The notes beneath the pieces are model-generated. The model ran no database searches and was not told where the DNA came from. It was given only the letters and a program-made list of their open reading frames with translations. Positions 60,066 through 64,000 of a stretch of 64,000 nt of DNA are shown in pieces. How positions within the stretch are numbered: the first letter of the stretch is position 1; every line of letters starts with the position of its first letter. The translations under genes and the position numbers were made by a program. Source of the stretch: Kluyvera genomosp. 3 (GTDB lineage Bacteria; Pseudomonadota; Gammaproteobacteria; Enterobacterales; Enterobacteriaceae). The stretch lies in contig CP022114.1 in assembly GCA_002211745.1 (NCBI GenBank), forward strand, positions 4,806,645-4,870,644, in the 5' to 3' direction.

Positions 60066-60978
60066 ACCACGTTCACCAGCCAATCCAGCCGCGCCGCATT
60101 TTCCGGCGACATCACGAGCCCGCACTGGACGTACAGGGCGGCTTCATCAATGGGCCGGAAAACCACGCCCTGACGCTGAATCGCAGCAAACGATTCGGGA
60201 AACAAGCTCAGCCCTTCTCCGCGGGCAATACGCGCCAGCAGCACGTCGTGTTCCAGCGGCTCTTCAATACAGACGGGCAGGTAACCCGCCCGGCGGAAAA
60301 TATCGCGAGTAAAGTCAAAGAAGGCGGGGTTACGCTCGCGCTTGAACCAGAATAACGGTCGGCCGTTCAGCTCGCTGAGCATCAGTTGCTGCTGCGCTGA
60401 CTCCGGCCATTGTGCGGGCAACGCCGCAATCAACGGCTCCTGTCGGCTAAGAGGCATCAGACTTAACCCTGGGGTTTCCAGCGGCAGCGCCACCAGCGCA
60501 GCATCCAGTTTTCCGCGGCGCACCTGACGCACCAGCTCTGGTGAACCGTGCCGCACAACGAGCAGTGTCTCCACCTGGGCCGCCAGCACGGTTTCCAGCG
60601 TGGCAAAAACGCCCTGCTCAAATGCGGTGGTCAATCCAATGCGTAGCGATGACGCGCCAACCTGAGCGAGCCGGCTCAGGGCATCATAGGTTTCATCCTG
60701 CTGCGCCAACAGTGGGCGAATAATCGCCAGCACCTGTCGCCCTTCAGCCGTTAACGTCAGCCCTTTGGTATGCCGGACAAAAAGCGTTACCCCAGCCGTT
60801 CTTCAAGCTGGCGAATGTGACGGCTCAGCGGCGGCTGCGACATATACAGCCTTTCCGCCGCACGACGCATATTGTTCTCTTCCGCCACCACGGCAAAGTA
60901 GCGCAGCAGCCGGATATCCAGCGCATGCAAAGGGATGTAGTCATACCGAAAAGGTATCACGGAATCGGTATTATCCAA
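60038..60978 (-). CDS. LysR-family regulator (one apparent lost base)
   Basis: DIRLLRYFAVVAEENNMRRAA, then LYMSQPPLSRHIRQLEERLG, is the LysR helix-turn-helix; the sensor half follows (LRIGLTTAFEQG). One base is missing near 60790-60793. The start is not sure: no ATG fits, and TTG 60978, GTG about 60960 or TTG 60930 are possible; restored length is about 297-313 residues. Its 3' end overlaps that of the lacI-type gene by 28 bases. It diverges from the decarboxylase-like gene, which is the probable target. Confidence 0.85.
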
Positions 60979-61032
60979 ATGATTCTGCGCGCTCTATCCT
61001 CTCGCCATACGCTAACAAACGAGGTGATGATG

Positions 61033-61413
61033 ATGGATTCAGAACGTTATATAACCGGTCAGAAAATGCTGCAACAGGTTGATGGAAAAGGGGGAGAGGC
61101 CGTCGTGAATAGCCTGAAGGATATCGCACCGGACTTCGCCCGCTATCTGCTTGAGTTCCCGTTTGGCGATATTTATGCGCGCCCGGGGCTGGACCTGCGC
61201 AGCCGGGAAATTGCCACCGTCGCCGCGCTGACCGCCATGGGTAACGCCGCGCCGCAGCTCAAAGTGCACATCGCCGCGGCGCTGCACGTTGGCTTAACGC
61301 AGGAAGAGATTATTGAAGTGATTATGCAGATGGCGGTTTATGCGGGATTCCCGGCGGCGCTCAACGGCCTGTTCGCCGCAAAAGAGGTTTTTGCGGCGAA
61401 CAGCAAACGCTAG
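61033..61413 (+). CDS. Carboxymuconolactone-decarboxylase-like protein
   Basis: Intact, about 126 residues. FGDIYARPGLDLRSREIATVA and HVGLTQEEIIEVIMQMAVYAGFP are hallmarks of the AhpD/CMD fold. The CxxC pair of peroxidase members is absent, so a redox role is unlikely. ATG 61033 has GAGG eight bases upstream; two ATGs precede it directly. It is divergent from the LysR gene. Its stop touches the metL stop on the other strand. Substrate unknown. Confidence 0.85.
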   Translation: MDSERYITGQKMLQQVDGKGGEAVVNSLKDIAPDFARYLLEFPFGDIYARPGLDLRSREIATVAALTAMGNAAPQLKVHIAAALHVGLTQEEIIEVIMQMAVYAGFPAALNGLFAAKEVFAANSKR

Positions 61414-63838
61414 TTACAGCAATTGCGCCAGACGGTTGATATCCGACTGAATGGCCCGGCGGTCACGTCGCGACCGGCGCCCGGCCCACGAATCACCAGC
61501 GGGTTATCGCGATACCAGCGGCTTTCAATGGCAAAGACGTTATCACACGGTAGCAGCGAGGCCAGCGGATGTTCCTGACGCACCGCTTCCACGCCGACGC
61601 GCGCTTTGCCGTTGGCGTCGAAACGCGCCACATAACGCAGCACCAGCCCATTTCCTGAGCGGCTTCCAGACGCTGCAACATCTGCTCGTTCAGCTCATCG
61701 CCGTTCTCAAAGAAATGGTCGATTGAGCCTTCTTCACAGTGCGCCGGCACCAGCGATTCCACACGAACCTGGTCCGGCTCAATGTCATAGCCCGCCTCAC
61801 GCGCCAGAATCACCAGCTTACGCATCACGTCTTTGCCGGAAAGGTCGACACGCGGATCCGGCTCGGTCAGCCCTGCTGCCAGGCCTGATCGACAAGGTCA
61901 GTAAACGGCACAGTGCCATCAAACTGCAGGAACAGCCAGGAGAGCGTGCCGGAGAAGATACCGCTGATCGCCAGAATGCTGTCGCCACTTTCAATCAGGT
62001 CGCGCACGGTATGATTAACCGGCAGACCCGCGCCTACGGTGGCGTTATACAGCCAGTGACGGCCGGTTTTTTCAAACGCGTCGTGAATCTGGCGATATTT
62101 ATCGCTGCTGCTGGCCCCGGCCAGTTTGTTGGCGCTGATCACGTGGAAACCGTGGCTGGCAAAATCGAGATACTGATCGGCCAGCTGTTCGCTGGCGGTG
62201 ACATCCAGTACCACCAGGTCGTCGTATGGATGGGCGCGCATCCACAGGAACAGCGACTCTTCGTCCTGCTCAACGGCTTCATCGTCAAAGAAAGCCAGCG
62301 CACGGCTGGCGTCCAGCCCTTCATAGCTCAGCAGGCTGCGGCGGCTATCCACCACGCCTGCCAGCACAAATTCAAAACCGGTTCGCGCCGATAGCGTCGT
62401 CTGCTCACGGGCAAACAGTTCCAGCCAGCGGGAACCGATATTCCTTTGCCGAACAGCACCAGGCCAATGCGTTTTTCGGCACGGAAAATCGACTGATGCA
62501 GACCCTGAATCAGGCTTTCCGTCGGCCAGCACGCAGTACGGCGACCAGGCTGATGCCCTCTTCCGACTGCCAGGTAAATTCGACCGGCTGCCCTTAAGCT
62601 GTTGCCAGAAACGATGGCAGTGCAGCGGGTTGCGGGTGACGCCCGCACCAACCATCGCCACCAGCGCCAGCCCTTGTCGCAGGCGTAGCTCGCCCGGCAA
62701 ACCCGCTTCATCGAGAATTTTCAGCGCGCTATCAACCACTTCCGAGGTATAGCAGAACTGCAGCAGACGATGATCCGCGTGCACGCCAACCGCCAGCGGA
62801 CGAATCTGCGCGCGTTTGAGTATCTGGTCGATCTCCTTATGCGCCAGCTTAAAGTCCTGGCTAGCCGGAACGCGGAATTCGATTAAACAGACATCATCAT
62901 GACTGGTGACAATCCGCGCGCCGGTACCGGAAGCCAGCACGCGTTCGATGCGCGTGGACCCTTGATCCGGCGTGTAGCTACAGCGCAATTGCAGATCGAT
63001 ATCGCTGCCGGAAACCGGCTGTAAGGTGCGCGCATGCAGCACCGGAGCGGCCAGACGCGCCAGTTCACTGGCTTCATCCAGACGCAGCAGCGGCAGCAGA
63101 CAGGCATCTTTCACTTTACGCGGATCGGCGCTGTACACGCCCGCAACGTCGCTCCAGATGGTAACGCGGGAAACACCCGCCAGCGCGCCAATCTGGGTGG
63201 CGGAATAGTCGGAACCGTTACGCCCCAACAGTACGGTTTCACCCGCGTTATTACGGCTGATAAAACCGGTCACCACCAGGCGTTTACCCGGATGCTGCGC
63301 CATCAGCTGTTGTAACAGCGGGTATGACAATCCTTCATCCACCTGCGGCTGCGCGCTACGTTCGGCACGCAGGAACGCGCGGGCATCGAGCCAGGCTGCG
63401 TCCAGACCTTGCAGCTTGAGGACTTCCGCCATCAGGCGCGCCGACCACAGTTCACCGTGGCCGACCACTTCCGCGTACACCGCGTCGTTGACGCCGTTAT
63501 CCAGCAGCCCGGCTAACCGCTCCAGGTCATGAATAAAGTCGGCAATCATGCCATCGGCAATCTCGGCGGGCAGCAGGCCGCTAATCAGATCGGACTGATA
63601 GCGGCGCAGCGTCTGCTGAACCTGATGCGCAGAGAGGCGATCGGTCTGACTGAGCTTCAGCCAGTTGATCAGCTGGTTGGTGGTGCTACCGGCGGCGGAA
63701 ACCACCATCATATCGCCTGGCTGAGAGTACTCCGCCATAATGCCGGCAACACGCAGGTAACACTTCACATCCGCCAGACTACTCCACCAAATTTATGCAG
63801 CTGACGCTCTTTCGCCCTGCCTGCGCAATCACACTCAT
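61414..63838 (-). CDS. metL: Aspartokinase II/homoserine dehydrogenase II (eight apparent lost bases)
   Basis: Bifunctional enzyme of methionine synthesis. The kinase domain has QLHKFGGSSLADVK at the start and TVLLGRNGSDYSAT; the dehydrogenase domain has LFGKGNIGSRWLELFA and NKLAGASSSDKYRQIH. Eight bases seem lost, near 63815, 63786, 62597, 62529, 62443, 61872, 61650 and 61459. Restored length is 810 residues, exactly the E. coli value. Two bases after metB, so a metBL operon as in E. coli. Confidence 0.96.
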
Positions 63839-63840
63839 AT

Positions 63841-64000
63841 TTACCCCTGTGCTGCGATCCGGAATCCATTTTCCAGATCGGCAATTAAGTCTTCGCTATC
63901 TTCAATACCGGTTGAGATGCGTAATAGCGTCTCAGAAATCCCCGCAGCGGCGCGCGCTTCCGGCGCCATGCCCGCATGGGTCATGGTAGCCGCATGCGAG
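63841..64000 (-). CDS. metB: Cystathionine gamma-synthase, C-terminal end (partial)
   Basis: Only the last 52 codons are in the window. ATMTHAGMAPEARAAAGISE and LLRISTGIEDSEDLIADLE are the family C-terminus of the Cys/Met PLP enzymes; stop TAA at 63841-63843. Upstream partner of metL. Confidence 0.93.
   Translation of the reverse strand, partial: SHAATMTHAGMAPEARAAAGISETLLRISTGIEDSEDLIADLENGFRIAAQG

Overview
The window is chromosomal DNA of an enterobacterium (Enterobacterales). Nearly every gene in the core blocks is a close relative of an E. coli K-12 gene. The 16S V3 loop, the FabV enoyl reductase and the missing pflDC and eptC genes point towards the Enterobacter/Citrobacter/Kluyvera/Leclercia side rather than Escherichia; I cannot settle the genus from sequence alone.

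Layout. 1-2400: end of a dihydroxyacetone kinase gene pair (dhaK', dhaL) and fabV. 2400-9520 (minus strand): a carbohydrate operon coding for PTS IIA, IIB and IIC of the galactitol type, a PRD/PTS-domain regulator, a class II aldolase, a second DhaK/DhaL pair and a stand-alone HPr-like protein. 9760-16320 (minus): ilvLXGMEDA, with an intact ilvG. 16670-19480: yifB, maoP (with its maoS site) and hdfR. 19580-25470 (minus): a full rrn operon (P1, P2, boxA, 16S, tRNA-Ile, tRNA-Ala, 23S, 5S) followed by tRNA-Asp and tRNA-Trp. 25510-33190: murI, btuB with a cobalamin riboswitch, trmA, yijD, fabR, sthA, oxyR, and the OxyS sRNA just beyond. 33460-38120: argCBH diverging from argE. 38430-48480: ppc, yijO, the frw PTS genes, ptsA, fsaB, gldA. 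48480-49890: an intergenic repeat element split by an IS481-family insertion. 49950-54260: katG, yijE, metF. 54450-61410: an accessory block (5'-nucleotidase, a zinc-ribbon protein of unknown role, a PTS IICB, a LacI regulator, a LysR regulator, a carboxymuconolactone-decarboxylase-like protein). 61410-64000: metL and the end of metB.

How the genes work together. The ilv and met genes make branched-chain amino acids and methionine, and arg makes arginine. A theme of the accessory parts is triose/dihydroxyacetone chemistry: two DhaKL pairs, FsaB and GldA all handle dihydroxyacetone. Two further PTS transporters lie beside their own regulators.

Two facts shape everything else. First, about half of the genes carry one or more apparent single-base losses, nearly always inside a run of G or C; even tRNA-Asp and tRNA-Ile are one base short. 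Restoring the lost bases returns E. coli-like lengths in case after case (for example IlvD 616, Ppc 883, PtsA 833, MetL 810 residues). I therefore read the frameshifts as sequencing or consensus errors, not gene decay, and give coordinates for whole genes. Second, the rrn operon joins the upstream flank of E. coli rrnB (murI side) to the downstream flank of rrnC (aspT-trpT-hdfR side), so this is a rearrangement junction, a tandem-duplication join or an assembly misjoin.
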